A stretch of 64,000 nucleotides of DNA from Archaeoglobus sp. JdFR-24 (lineage in GTDB: Archaea; Halobacteriota; Archaeoglobi; Archaeoglobales; Archaeoglobaceae). A model generated the notes under the pieces. That model was not told the DNA's origin and did not search any database. It worked only from the letters and a program-made list of their open reading frames with translations. Shown here piece by piece: positions 24,669-33,637 of this stretch (its first letter is position 1; the number at the start of each line of letters is the position of its first letter). The position numbers and the translations under genes were made by a program. The stretch spans positions 5-64,004 of the forward strand of contig MTML01000137.1 of NCBI GenBank assembly GCA_002011215.1, written 5' to 3'.

Positions 24669-25364
24669 TTACCAGTGAAGCTCATCAGCTTCAATTGGGC
24701 TCTCGTTTTCGACGATTTTGTCTATTTTTCCGTCTTTCAGGTAAATTACCCTATCCGCCATGCTTGCGATTACTGAGTTGTGCGTAACAAGGATGAATGT
24801 TATACCTTCAGTCCTGTTTATCTCTCTCATAACTTTCAGCACTTTTTTGCCCGTCTCAAAATCCAGACTGCCGGTAGGTTCATCCGCTAGAATCAATGGT
24901 GGATTTTTTACCAATGCTCTTGCAATTGCAACCCTCTGCTGCTCACCGCCACTCAGTTCAGATGGAAAATGATCTGCTCTCTGCTTCAATCCAACTATTT
25001 CCAGAACCTCCTCAACACTCTTAGGTCTTTCAACGAGCTCAGCAGCAAGTATAACGTTTTCTCTGGCAGTTAAAGTTGGTATTAGGTTAAAGAACTGGAA
25101 AATAAAACCTATGTTTTTCCTTCTATGCATTGTCAAGCTATTCTCATCCAATTTTGATACGTTGACGTTGTTAAATGTAACACTGCCTTTTGTAGGCGTA
25201 TCTATTCCTCCTATTATGTTTAATAGTGTTGTTTTGCCACACCCTGATGGTCCGAGAACTACTATAAACTCACCTTTTCCGATTTCTAGGTTAATCTCCT
25301 TTAGAGCTATTACATCCACAACGCCCATTTTGTAAATTTTCCAGACGTCTTCAAGCCTCAGCAT
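24669..25364 (-). CDS. ABC transporter ATP-binding protein, LolD/MacB type
   Basis: 231 residues. Walker [11 protein letters not shown]-loop [16 protein letters not shown], signature [15 protein letters not shown], Walker [13 protein letters not shown] and the switch His (VTHNS). This matches the LolD/FtsE/MacB subfamily that powers FtsX-type permeases by mechanotransmission. The start abuts the upstream stop (TAGATG). Confidence 0.94.
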   Translation of the reverse strand: MLRLEDVWKIYKMGVVDVIALKEINLEIGKGEFIVVLGPSGCGKTTLLNIIGGIDTPTKGSVTFNNVNVSKLDENSLTMHRRKNIGFIFQFFNLIPTLTARENVILAAELVERPKSVEEVLEIVGLKQRADHFPSELSGGEQQRVAIARALVKNPPLILADEPTGSLDFETGKKVLKVMREINRTEGITFILVTHNSVIASMADRVIYLKDGKIDKIVENESPIEADELHW

Positions 25365-26837
25365 CTACTTCTTCCTCACCCTCCAGTAGTAAAACACACC
25401 CAAGGCTATAATGAACGCAGCAACAGCGTAGATTCCTATATAACTCTTCGGAAAAATGTAAAGGGTAAATTCTTTATCAACCGTATACTTCTCAAATTTT
25501 GAGTCCACGTAGGTTATAATTGCTTTTATTGTGTGTTTTCCAGAACTTCCAGCTTTGAGCTCAAAGGTTGCAGTAGCGGAATCACCACTTTCCAAACCTC
25601 CAATGAAATAGCTGTCTCTCCCCTCAAAACCCTCAGGCAACAAAAGCTTAATACTGAGAGCCTTGGCATTCTGCTTACCGCTGTTTTCAATTTGCAATGA
25701 TAGTTTAAACCTGTCTCCTGCAGTAATTGTTTGAGGTGATGTGTATACTCCAGCAATATCTAAACTTATGATTCCCAGTTTGCTGACAAAAACCTGAAAA
25801 TCGTAGGAATTGGAGTATTTACTCCCTTTTGCATTTTCATACTCTAAATTTATTGTGAAAGTGTAACTTCCACTCTCGGTATTGTTATTGACGTTAAGTG
25901 TGAATTCGGTCTTTGCAACGCTATCCCTTTTTAGGCTTCCTATGAATCTCTCTTTCTCTCCAAAAAAGGTCTCTGGAATCTCCAATTCAGCCTTTATGTT
26001 TTTTGCCTCATCAACCCCGATGTTCTCAATTAAAGCTTCAAGAACAAATTCTGAATCCGGGTAAATCCTCTCCGGGTTCAGTGAAAATCCTGATAAAACC
26101 AACCTCGGCTCTCCATAAATTTCCAATGTAACAGGGATTCTTTGGGTATTTTTGTTTCCAAATTCATCTGTATAGCTAATTTTTAGAATTAAAAAATGAG
26201 CTCCGACCTCAGCGTTTTTATTGGCTATTAATTTAAAGAAAACGTCTTTTTCCTCATTAGCATTCCATTTATCAAAAGCTAAATTAGCATCACATATCAC
26301 ATTTTCAGGAGTCTCAAAGTTTATATTCACTTCTTTAGCTTTTCCACCAATATTTCTAATCTTAAGACCTAAATTTTTACTCTCTAAAGGCTTAATTGCC
26401 AGACTCCCATCAACTATAAAATTCGGTCTCTCTGAAACAATTATTGCAATAATTTTATCAATATATCCTATACGACTTGTATTGTTAACAGAATAACTAT
26501 ACTTCAGCTTTACATTCAGCTGATAAATTCCAGATTCCTGTGCAAAAACCTTGAAAGATGCAGAAGTAGTTCCGGATGATAGATCTCCTAAATTTAGGTA
26601 CAGACTTGATACTTCCTTACCATTGCTTATCAAAGCAAAATTTCTTTCGTTCTCATATACCCGCAATTCAATATTTTTCACATCACTTCCAGCATTGGAC
26701 ACATCGATACTCAGGATAAAATAACCAACCTTAGGATTTTCAGGCACTGTATGGTGGTTGACGGCTATAATAGGCTGTGCTGTTACTTTCACTGCTATAA
26801 CACTCAAAATTAAAAGTACAAAAACAACTTTTCTCAT
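25365..26837 (-). CDS. Secreted/anchored protein with CARDB-like (COG1361) repeats
   Basis: 490 residues. Signal peptide at 1-20, then about four beta-sandwich repeats of roughly 110 residues, each with phrases such as NAGSDVKNI, NIGGKAKEV, NIGVDEAKNI, NSGKQNAKAL. A C-terminal transmembrane helix (IGIYAVAAFIIALGVFYYW) and a short basic tail end the chain. Such domains mediate adhesion or bind ligands outside the cell. Co-transcription with an ABC exporter suggests it is the extracytoplasmic partner. It overlaps tetR by ATGA. Confidence 0.85.
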   Translation of the reverse strand: MRKVVFVLLILSVIAVKVTAQPIIAVNHHTVPENPKVGYFILSIDVSNAGSDVKNIELRVYENERNFALISNGKEVSSLYLNLGDLSSGTTSASFKVFAQESGIYQLNVKLKYSYSVNNTSRIGYIDKIIAIIVSERPNFIVDGSLAIKPLESKNLGLKIRNIGGKAKEVNINFETPENVICDANLAFDKWNANEEKDVFFKLIANKNAEVGAHFLILKISYTDEFGNKNTQRIPVTLEIYGEPRLVLSGFSLNPERIYPDSEFVLEALIENIGVDEAKNIKAELEIPETFFGEKERFIGSLKRDSVAKTEFTLNVNNNTESGSYTFTINLEYENAKGSKYSNSYDFQVFVSKLGIISLDIAGVYTSPQTITAGDRFKLSLQIENSGKQNAKALSIKLLLPEGFEGRDSYFIGGLESGDSATATFELKAGSSGKHTIKAIITYVDSKFEKYTVDKEFTLYIFPKSYIGIYAVAAFIIALGVFYYWRVRKK

Positions 26838-27349
26838 CTCCTTACCCTCCTGCAGTCTATAAACTCTGAAATAATACTTTCAAAATCCTCTACTCTCCCC
26901 AAATCTAAAAAGGTGGAATAAATCGCCAGACCATCAAGCATGGCCATTAAAATTATAGCAGTCTTCTCTGGGTTTTTTACACCCTCACTTTTAAGAAGAA
27001 AAGCAACTTCATTTATTATTTCTTTAAAAGAATTTTGAACAAAACTCGGATCTCTAGAATATACTTCTTTCTCATACACATACTGCCAGAATCTTACAAG
27101 TGATGGAGTCTCGGCTATTATTTTGAGACTAACGTCAATAAAATCAGCAATGCTGTTTATTCCCTCACCTAAGTATTTTTTGATGGAGTAAATTAGAGTC
27201 TCTCTCTCCAAATTGTCTTTATTCTTAAAGTAATAAAAAATCACTCCTTTGGAAACTCCTGCCAGTTTTGCAATCTCATCTACTGTAACATTTTGGGCTG
27301 GTTTTGTTGTGTATGCCTGCAAAGCAGCTTCGAGTATATCATCTTTCAT
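26834..27349 (-). CDS. TetR-family transcriptional regulator
   Basis: 171 residues. N-terminal helix-turn-helix: VDEIAKLAGVSKGVIFYYF, with KNKDNLERE following, is the typical TetR DNA-binding region. The helical C-terminal part would bind a ligand. First gene of the operon with the CARDB protein and the ABC exporter. A perfect palindrome starts 4 bp upstream of its ATG, so it probably represses its own operon and responds to an exported compound. Confidence 0.92.
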   Translation of the reverse strand: MKDDILEAALQAYTTKPAQNVTVDEIAKLAGVSKGVIFYYFKNKDNLERETLIYSIKKYLGEGINSIADFIDVSLKIIAETPSLVRFWQYVYEKEVYSRDPSFVQNSFKEIINEVAFLLKSEGVKNPEKTAIILMAMLDGLAIYSTFLDLGRVEDFESIISEFIDCRRVRR

Positions 27350-27352
27350 TTG

Positions 27353-27366
27353 ACTGACTGGTCAGT
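27353..27366. promoter_or_regulatory. TetR operator palindrome
   Basis: ACTGAC-TG-GTCAGT, with perfect 6-bp arms, lies between the tetR ATG (27349) and a leftward TATA box (CTATAAATATTT, about 27371-27382). It thus covers the likely transcription start, the expected place for an autorepressor site. The TGAC-GTCA arms are typical of TetR operators. Confidence 0.75.
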
Positions 27367-27396
27367 AAAAAAATATTTATAGTTTTCTCTAATAGT

Positions 27397-27408
27397 CAGT
27401 AATTACTG
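27397..27408. promoter_or_regulatory. Second palindrome upstream of tetR
   Basis: CAGTAATTACTG is a perfect 12-bp palindrome about 40 bp upstream of the first operator and just beyond the TATA box. It shares the CAGT half-site element, so it may be a secondary TetR site. Confidence 0.4.
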
Positions 27409-27555
27409 GTGGTAACCTTGTATCCATCAAACGTTTTATATTTATCTTTTTAAATTAACTCGATCAGTTTTGCAACTGGGTAGGCATTTGAAGCCGAAAT
27501 CATATCGTGGTTTTTTGAGAAAAGCTTTTATTTGAGAATTTCACCTTTTCGAAAG

Positions 27556-27810
27556 ATGGTAGTGAAACTAATTAGATGTCCGTCCTGTGGGGAGGAACTT
27601 GAGTTAACGGACATGTATGAGGGTATGGAAATAAACTGTGATCTTTGCAATCTTGTTATGGTTGTTCAGAAAGGAATGCTTCATGTACTTGATACAAACG
27701 AAATTTTTAGTATAGATGATCTTACAAGTGAGGAGGTTGAAGATACTCAGAAAATGGAGATCGATGAGTTTGAGGAAGAAGAGTATTACGACTACGGTTA
27801 TGAGGATTAG
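27556..27810 (+). CDS. LysW-like zinc-ribbon protein with acidic tail
   Basis: 84 residues from ATG 27556. CPSC (Cys 8, 11) and CDLC (Cys 28, 31) form a zinc ribbon with LysW-like spacing. The tail is strongly acidic (EFEEEEYYDYGYED). LysW/ArgW carriers end in a conserved EDWGE glutamate that holds the amino-acid intermediate; here the end is YGYED, so it is not a standard LysW. No lysX or argX gene is nearby. It may be a carrier for another substrate or only a structural relative. Confidence 0.7.
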   Translation: MVVKLIRCPSCGEELELTDMYEGMEINCDLCNLVMVVQKGMLHVLDTNEIFSIDDLTSEEVEDTQKMEIDEFEEEEYYDYGYED

Positions 27811-27898
27811 TTCTTGGATATGAATCATCTTTTTCTGCAGCCAGTCGCGAATACCAAATATTTATTCTATTTGAATTAAATTAATTGTTAGAATTGTT

Positions 27899-28021
27899 AG
27901 TGAACCACTCCTAGCTTTCGCAAGATCTCATCTACCGAGATAGACAGCCCTCTCAGCCTTCCAGGCAGAAGCTTCGATGTCGGGAGAGAGCTTGACTTCG
28001 TGTCCCGCCCACATTGATTAA
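27899..28021 (-). mobile_element. Non-autonomous IS200/IS605-type element (short form)
   Basis: 123 bp. Over its first 111 bases it matches the element at 13633 with one substitution (CTCCTAGC against CTCCCAGC), then joins directly to the shared left end CATTGATTAA. Relative to the long copy it lacks exactly 73 bp, the interval between two TCCCGCCC repeats, and so has lost the left-end hairpin. It lies between the LysW-like gene and inositol phosphate synthase. Confidence 0.75.
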
Positions 28022-28023
28022 GT

Positions 28024-28052
28024 TATTGTATGGCTGACTATTGTATGACTGA
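28024..28052. repeat. 15-bp imperfect tandem duplication
   Basis: TATTGTATGGCTGA (28024-28037) and TATTGTATGACTGA (28039-28052), period 15, one mismatch, directly beside the end of the short mobile element. Confidence 0.75.
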
Positions 28053-28095
28053 TCCTACTTTAATTGAATAAATATTATTTAATTAATTTAAAAAA

Positions 28096-29280
28096 CTAAG
28101 AATCCAGAAGCCCCGAATACCATTTGCAGAGCATCTCGAACTGTTGGTGTGTGTTGACGACATTTGTCTCCATGGGACTCTTGAAAAAGAATCCAAGCTC
28201 TTTAATTACACCATATTGACCTTTCTTCTTAGCAAAGAGGAGAAATCTTGCAATATCGAGGGCCAGTGGAGCAGCCACAATTGCATCAATGGCATCCCAG
28301 ATGAAATAGAATTTCATTTTTGTGCCCAAAAATCCTTGGAAATGTATGAAATCGAAGGCTGTTTTGTTATCAGCCAAGCTTGGGAAATATTCAATCTCGG
28401 TTATGCTGTATGGTGAATATCCAAGTGTTTTTTCCAGAACACTGTCTTTACTTATGACCTTACTCTCCTTATTATCAGTGTGGCTCAAAACCTTTCCATC
28501 ATAGTCTCCAAGTATGTTGTAGCCCATCCATCCCAGAACTTTCAGGTTTCTGTAGGCGAACATCGGAGCAAGCGTTGTTTTAATCAGAGTCTCACCAGTT
28601 TTTCCATCGTTTCCAGCATGTGGTGTTTTGGTTTTCACTGCAAGCTCTTTTAAAGCCGGAATACTCGATCCAACGCTTGGAGTGAAATTGGCATAGGGTA
28701 AACCCAGTTTTAAGGCTGCATAGGCATATAAAAGGCTTGCGGGGATAAACTCTATCCTGTTATCATCGATAGCTCGTTCAAAACCTTCGAGGGTGCTGTG
28801 GTACTCTTCGCTGTATTTGATCATTGGTTCGGTTGAGGCAATATTGAGGACGACGGTATTGTCATCTGCAAACTCTTTCATATCTGAAATTAGGATATCT
28901 ACAATCTCCCTTAAATTGTAACCCTCGGACTCAAGTGTGGATAACTTCCCGAGCTCGTTCAATCCTGACCCACCATTAATTGCAGTTCCAGTCTTTGCCT
29001 CTATCTTTTCAAGCTCATCTCTCACGTTTTCAAGGAGCCTCAGGTCAAAGTGTCTGTTTAGCTCCCAGTGTTCAAGGGCTGCGTCATATGCATTTTCTTT
29101 CAATCTTATCTCATGCCCACCAAAATCAAATTTAGCAGGAGTATATTCTTTAATTCTCTCAAAGAAAGGAAGTTCTGAAACCAGACCAGTATAATCATTA
29201 TATCCTTTTTCAAAGTTTTTCCCTCCAACCATTGCGGTGGTTGAAACAATCCCGTATGCACCCACAATCCAGACTTTCAT
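28096..29280 (-). CDS. ino1: myo-Inositol-1-phosphate synthase
   Basis: 394 residues, the size of the archaeal enzyme. It converts glucose-6-phosphate to L-myo-inositol-1-phosphate with bound NAD. The N-terminal VGAYGIVSTTAMVG is the dinucleotide site. The middle NFTPSVGSSIPAL and GNDGKTGETLIKT, and the later GWMGYNILGDYDG, carry the conserved Lys/Asp residues of the active site. In hyperthermophilic archaea the product feeds di-myo-inositol phosphate (thermoprotectant) and inositol lipids. Confidence 0.95.
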   Translation of the reverse strand: MKVWIVGAYGIVSTTAMVGGKNFEKGYNDYTGLVSELPFFERIKEYTPAKFDFGGHEIRLKENAYDAALEHWELNRHFDLRLLENVRDELEKIEAKTGTAINGGSGLNELGKLSTLESEGYNLREIVDILISDMKEFADDNTVVLNIASTEPMIKYSEEYHSTLEGFERAIDDNRIEFIPASLLYAYAALKLGLPYANFTPSVGSSIPALKELAVKTKTPHAGNDGKTGETLIKTTLAPMFAYRNLKVLGWMGYNILGDYDGKVLSHTDNKESKVISKDSVLEKTLGYSPYSITEIEYFPSLADNKTAFDFIHFQGFLGTKMKFYFIWDAIDAIVAAPLALDIARFLLFAKKKGQYGVIKELGFFFKSPMETNVVNTHQQFEMLCKWYSGLLDS

Positions 29281-29396
29281 TTTTTACACCTCCAGCCCTG
29301 ATAATTTTATGCTTAATCATTAAAGCAATAATTTCAAAGACCAGATGAGGAGTTTTGGTGGAAAGAACTTAAAAATTTTCCTGTCGGGTTTTGGAC

Positions 29397-29609
29397 ATGG
29401 AAAGGGAACTTACAGAATTCCGTGAAAAGTTACTCAAATCAAGAAAGCTGGAAAATGGAATCATTATCGATGCCGACTTTATGGAATCACTTCTGAAAGT
29501 TCTTGGTTTGGTAGTGGTCTGTATTGATACTGGAGAAATTGAAAGGGGACGTGAATTGCTTGGAGAGCTGGGACAGATGATTTTTGATTTCAATGAATTA
29601 GTCAATTGA
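29397..29609 (+). CDS. Hypothetical small helical protein
   Basis: 70 residues from ATG 29397 (a TTG two codons upstream is also in frame). Amphipathic helices (ELTEFREKLLKSRKL; GRELLGELGQMIFDF). No family recognised. It lies upstream of, and on the same strand as, the helix-turn-helix gene of the HMG-CoA synthase operon, with 56 bp between. Confidence 0.5.
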   Translation: MERELTEFREKLLKSRKLENGIIIDADFMESLLKVLGLVVVCIDTGEIERGRELLGELGQMIFDFNELVN

Positions 29610-29665
29610 CGAATACAGGTTCGATAATTCGATAAATTTATAAGGAGGCGGGTTATCTTTATCGC

Positions 29666-30367
29666 ATGGATGATACTGTTAGACTGCTAATCGATAAGAT
29701 ATCGGGAGATATAATTTTCTCCAATCATCCTGGAAAGACCATAAAAAAGTGGAGAATGATATTTGAGGTAACACAGAAGGAGCTTGCAACCAGACTTGGA
29801 GTTTCTCCATCCGTGATAAGCGATTATGAGGGAGATAGAAGGAAATCTCCGGGAATAGCATTCATTCGTAAAGTTATTCAGGCATTGCTGTCTATAGATG
29901 GTGAGAGGGGATACAGAACAGTATCGAGATACAGGGAATTACTACATGGTTTCAATCTTGATGTTATTATCGATATGAAAGAATACAATAATCCAATCTC
30001 TTCACGAGATTTTGTTGAGATAATTGAAGGCGTTCCTGTTAATGATTTTGAAAAGCAGGTGAATGGTCATACTGTTATTGACAGTCTTGGGGCAATAATT
30101 AAACTCAATTCTTATGATTTTTATAAATTGTATGGTTTCACATCTGAAAGGGCATTAATTTTCACGAAAGTCTCAACTGGTAGATCTCCACTCGTTGCAG
30201 TAAGGGTTGCCAATTTTAAACCGGCACTGGTGGTTTTGCATGGTTTAAAGCCAGAATTGGTTGATGAAATAGCAATAAAAATTTCAGAGGTTGAAAAGAT
30301 ACCTTTGATGGTTTCTGAAACTCCCATTCATGAGATTATAAGAAATTTGAGGAGGTATGTTAAATGA
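29666..30367 (+). CDS. Xre-type helix-turn-helix regulator linked to mevalonate genes
   Basis: 233 residues. An Xre/Cro helix-turn-helix lies at about 27-60 ([20 protein letters not shown]), followed by a roughly 150-residue C-terminal domain of unknown ligand. This two-part archaeal regulator (COG1709 type) often precedes HMG-CoA synthase. Here the stop overlaps the synthase start by ATGA, so it is made with the enzymes and probably controls early isoprenoid synthesis. TATA-like TAAATTTATAAGG lies 20-30 bp before the ATG. Confidence 0.85.
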   Translation: MDDTVRLLIDKISGDIIFSNHPGKTIKKWRMIFEVTQKELATRLGVSPSVISDYEGDRRKSPGIAFIRKVIQALLSIDGERGYRTVSRYRELLHGFNLDVIIDMKEYNNPISSRDFVEIIEGVPVNDFEKQVNGHTVIDSLGAIIKLNSYDFYKLYGFTSERALIFTKVSTGRSPLVAVRVANFKPALVVLHGLKPELVDEIAIKISEVEKIPLMVSETPIHEIIRNLRRYVK

Positions 30368-31404
30368 AATCTGGAATAGCTTCTTATGGAACATATATTC
30401 CGAGGTTCAGGATTAGGGTTGAGGAAATTGCCAGAGTTTGGGGTGAAAATCCACAGAATGTTAAAGGTGGGCTTGGTGTTTATCAGAAGAGTGTACCTGA
30501 TCTGGATGAGGACACCGCAACGATTTCTGTTGAAGCGGCAAGAGAGGCGATAGCAAGAGCGGGAATAAATCCTTTAGAAATTGGAGCGATTTTTGTGGGT
30601 TCTGAAAGTCATCCGTATGCTGTTAAACCCACAGCAACAGTTGTGGGAGATGCAATAGGAGCTGGTAATAATTTTCATGCTGCGGACTTTGAGTTTGCGT
30701 GCAAAGCAGGCACTGCCGGCATTCAAGCATGTATGGGTATGGTAAAGTCTGGGATGATCAAATATGGGCTGGCAATCGGATCTGACACCAGTCAGAGTGC
30801 CCCTGGAGATCCTCTTGAGTATTCAGCTTCGGCCGGTGGTGCTGCTTTTATAATAGGTTCAGATAATTTGATTGCAGAAATTGAAGCCACATCATCTTTT
30901 ACTTCAGACACCCCTGATTTCTGGAGGAGGGAAGGACAACCATATCCAAGTCATGGAGGTAGGTTCACTGGCATACCTGCCTATTTCAGGCATGTAACAT
31001 CGGCAGCAAAAGAATTGATGGAAAATCTCGGTTACAGACCATCTGATTTTGATTATGCGGTTTTTCATCAACCAAATGGAAAATTCCCTGTAAGGGTTGC
31101 GAGAATTCTTGGATTCACTGATGAGCAAATAAAGCAGGGTCTGGTGGTCAGATACGTTGGCAATACCTATTCTGGATCATCAATTCTTGGTCTTTCAGCC
31201 ATTCTTGATGTTGCAAAGCCCGGTGACAGGATACTACTTGTATCTTTTGGCTCCGGGGCTGGAAGCGATGCATTCTCAATTGTAGTGACGGAGAATATTG
31301 AAGAATTTCCAAGAAAACCCTCTGTATGGGATAAAATCAACAGTGGAGTTCATGTTGATTACAGCACCTACCTGAAACTCAGGAAGAAAATAAAATTGAG
31401 GTGA
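30364..31404 (+). CDS. HMG-CoA synthase
   Basis: 346 residues, archaeal length. Condenses acetoacetyl-CoA with acetyl-CoA. The nucleophilic Cys is in [11 protein letters not shown], the catalytic Glu in [12 protein letters not shown], and His in FHQPNGKFP. It overlaps the regulator gene and is followed by thiolase (5 bp) and DUF35 (0 bp). In archaea these three proteins form a complex that passes acetoacetyl-CoA directly from thiolase to synthase. Confidence 0.96.
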   Translation: MKSGIASYGTYIPRFRIRVEEIARVWGENPQNVKGGLGVYQKSVPDLDEDTATISVEAAREAIARAGINPLEIGAIFVGSESHPYAVKPTATVVGDAIGAGNNFHAADFEFACKAGTAGIQACMGMVKSGMIKYGLAIGSDTSQSAPGDPLEYSASAGGAAFIIGSDNLIAEIEATSSFTSDTPDFWRREGQPYPSHGGRFTGIPAYFRHVTSAAKELMENLGYRPSDFDYAVFHQPNGKFPVRVARILGFTDEQIKQGLVVRYVGNTYSGSSILGLSAILDVAKPGDRILLVSFGSGAGSDAFSIVVTENIEEFPRKPSVWDKINSGVHVDYSTYLKLRKKIKLR

Positions 31405-31409
31405 TCTGC

Positions 31410-32573
31410 ATGGAAAGGGTAGCGATTATCGGTGTTGGGCAGAGTGAATTTGGCGAACTCTGGGATAGAGGCTTTAGGGATATAGTATTGAGTGCTGGAG
31501 TTGAGGCTATTGAAGATGCAGGGCTTGAAGGGAAGGAAATAGAGGCGATGTATGTGGGAAATATGAGTGGCGGTAGATATCTCGATCAGGAGCACATTGC
31601 AGCACTCATAGCAGATTATTCAGGACTTGCTGAGCTAAATGTCCCTTCCACAAGGGTTGAAGGAGCTGATGCAAGTGGAGGACTGGCACTGAGGCAGGCA
31701 TATCTTGCTGTGGCTTCTGGAGTTCATGATATTGTGATCGCTGCAGGTGCTGAGAAAGTGACAGATGTTGGTTCGGAGATGACAACAGACATTATGGCCT
31801 CATCGGCCGACAGAGAATGGGAAGGATTTGTTGGAGCAACACTACCGGCACTCTATGCTCTCATTGCTCGAATGCATTTCATACGGTATGACACCACTCC
31901 CGAGGATTTAGCAATGGTGAGTGTTAAAAATCATCGAAATGGAGCTCTAAATCCAAAAGCACAGTTCAGAAGGGAAATAAAAGTTGAAGATGTTATGAGA
32001 TCTCCGTTTGTGGCCGATCCGCTGAGATTACTTGACTGCGCTCCGCTCAGTGATGGGGCTGCGGCGGTGATAATTGCAAATGAAAGAGTTGCCAGACAAT
32101 TAACAGATTCGCCCGTTTACATCACTGCATGTACTCAGGCGAGTGATTACCTCGCTCTGCAGAACAGAAAAGATATAACAACCATGGAGGCTGTTCGAAA
32201 AGCATCTGAACTCGCTTATAAAACTGCTAAAATGACTCCGCGGGATATAGATGTAGTAGAGGTCCATGATTCTTTCACAATTGCAGAGATACTGGCATAC
32301 GAAGATTTGGGATTTGTTGAGAAAGGAAAGGGAGCAACCCTTATAAGAGAGGGTATTACGGAGCTCGATGGCGAACTTCCAGTTAACACCAGCGGAGGTC
32401 TGAAATCCTGTGGTCATGCGGTTGGAGCTACTGGGATAAGACAGGCAGTTGAAATCACATATCAGCTCAGAGGAAAAGCTGGAAAAAGGCAGGTTGATGC
32501 GGAAACTGGTTTATCCCTTAACATAGGTGGGACGGGCGCTACTGCAGTAGTTACGATTTTTGAGGTGAGATAA
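31410..32573 (+). CDS. Acetoacetyl-CoA thiolase (SCP2-type) with altered nucleophile position
   Basis: 387 residues. N-terminal VAIIGVGQSEFGELW and C-terminal GGLKSCGHAVGATGIRQ place it in the archaeal SCP2-type thiolase group that partners HMG-CoA synthase. The usual nucleophile motif is ACASG; here the same place reads VEGADASGG, so Asp87 replaces the Cys. The catalytic His of GHAVGATG remains and another Cys lies two residues before it. ATG 31410 follows GAGGTGAT by 4 bp; a GTG three codons upstream is less likely. Confidence 0.9.
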   Translation: MERVAIIGVGQSEFGELWDRGFRDIVLSAGVEAIEDAGLEGKEIEAMYVGNMSGGRYLDQEHIAALIADYSGLAELNVPSTRVEGADASGGLALRQAYLAVASGVHDIVIAAGAEKVTDVGSEMTTDIMASSADREWEGFVGATLPALYALIARMHFIRYDTTPEDLAMVSVKNHRNGALNPKAQFRREIKVEDVMRSPFVADPLRLLDCAPLSDGAAAVIIANERVARQLTDSPVYITACTQASDYLALQNRKDITTMEAVRKASELAYKTAKMTPRDIDVVEVHDSFTIAEILAYEDLGFVEKGKGATLIREGITELDGELPVNTSGGLKSCGHAVGATGIRQAVEITYQLRGKAGKRQVDAETGLSLNIGGTGATAVVTIFEVR

Positions 32574-32960
32574 ATGTTGCCGAGATTCTGGAGGAAAATA
32601 AAATACAGATATGATATTGTTGGAAGTGAATGTGAAAGCTGCGGTTCAAAATTTTATCCGCCGAGAAATCTCTGTCCGGTTTGTAGAAGGAGAAGCAGGA
32701 TTAAAGAAATTGATTTCGGTGAAAGAGGAACTGTTGTCAGCTATACAGTGGTTTATGATTCTCCAGATGAGTTCAAATTACAAAAGCCATATGTTGTAGC
32801 CCTCATAAAGCTGGATGATGGACCGCTGATAACTTCTCAGGTTGTGTGTGATCCAGATAGGGTTGAAGTGGGAATGCGAGTGGTTAAAGCCTTTAGAAAA
32901 TATTTTGAGGAAGGAGATGCTGGTATCATATATTATGGGACGAAATTCGTACCGGAGTAA
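32574..32960 (+). CDS. DUF35 OB-fold/zinc-ribbon scaffold protein
   Basis: 128 residues. An N-terminal rubredoxin-like zinc ribbon (CESCGSKFYPPRNLCPVC) and a C-terminal OB fold (ERGTVVSYTVVYD; PYVVALIKLDDGPL). In the archaeal thiolase/HMG-CoA synthase complex this protein bridges the enzymes and helps bind the CoA arm. It starts immediately after the thiolase stop codon and ends the operon. Confidence 0.94.
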   Translation: MLPRFWRKIKYRYDIVGSECESCGSKFYPPRNLCPVCRRRSRIKEIDFGERGTVVSYTVVYDSPDEFKLQKPYVVALIKLDDGPLITSQVVCDPDRVEVGMRVVKAFRKYFEEGDAGIIYYGTKFVPE

Positions 32961-33059
32961 TCGGATAATTGAATAATCTGAAAAAGTCAGGCGATAGATG
33001 GTGATTTATTCAGCTGGTGACATGGAAAATTAAAAATATTTCAAAGTTTTAATTTCAAC

Positions 33060-33542
33060 ATGGTCGATAAATTGGACAACCTTGATATTAAGGTTCTGAT
33101 TGAGCTTCAGGATGATGCAAGAAAAAGCCTCAGAGAGATTGCAGAAAAGCTTGGAGTGGCAGAAGGGACAGTTTACAATAGGATAAACAAACTGAAAAAG
33201 CTTGGAGTAATTGAAAAATTCATTCCTGTGATAAATCATTCAAAATTGGGTTTCAATTTGATAGCTGTAATCGGTGTTACTGCTGAGGGCGGACACCTCG
33301 TTGAAATTGAAAAAACGATTGCAAAGGAGCCAAATGTAACTGCTCTCTATGATGTTACTGGGGAGTTTGACATGATGCTTGTTGCTAAATTCAGGGACAG
33401 AGAAACACTGAACACGTTTGTAAAAAAGATTGCAGGCATGGAACATGTGATGAAAACTTATACAATGATAGTTCTCAACGTTGTAAAGGAAACACATGGA
33501 ATAAATCTCAGAGAACTTTTACTGGATGAACTTGAAGATTAA
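33060..33542 (+). CDS. Lrp/AsnC-family regulator
   Basis: 160 residues. A helix-turn-helix at about 20-50 (LREIAEKLGVAEGTVYNRINKL) and a RAM ligand domain with DVTGEFDMMLVAKF. These form octameric discs that respond to amino acids. TATA-like TTAAAAATATTTC lies about 25 bp upstream of ATG 33060, giving an almost leaderless transcript. Monocistronic. Confidence 0.93.
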   Translation: MVDKLDNLDIKVLIELQDDARKSLREIAEKLGVAEGTVYNRINKLKKLGVIEKFIPVINHSKLGFNLIAVIGVTAEGGHLVEIEKTIAKEPNVTALYDVTGEFDMMLVAKFRDRETLNTFVKKIAGMEHVMKTYTMIVLNVVKETHGINLRELLLDELED

Positions 33543-33637
33543 TTGGAATGCTGATAGGGGAGCATTCTGTAATAACGTGTTCTCATTCATAACATTATCA
33601 AGGTAAAATCACTAAGAATACTGTCAAATCTTTAAAA

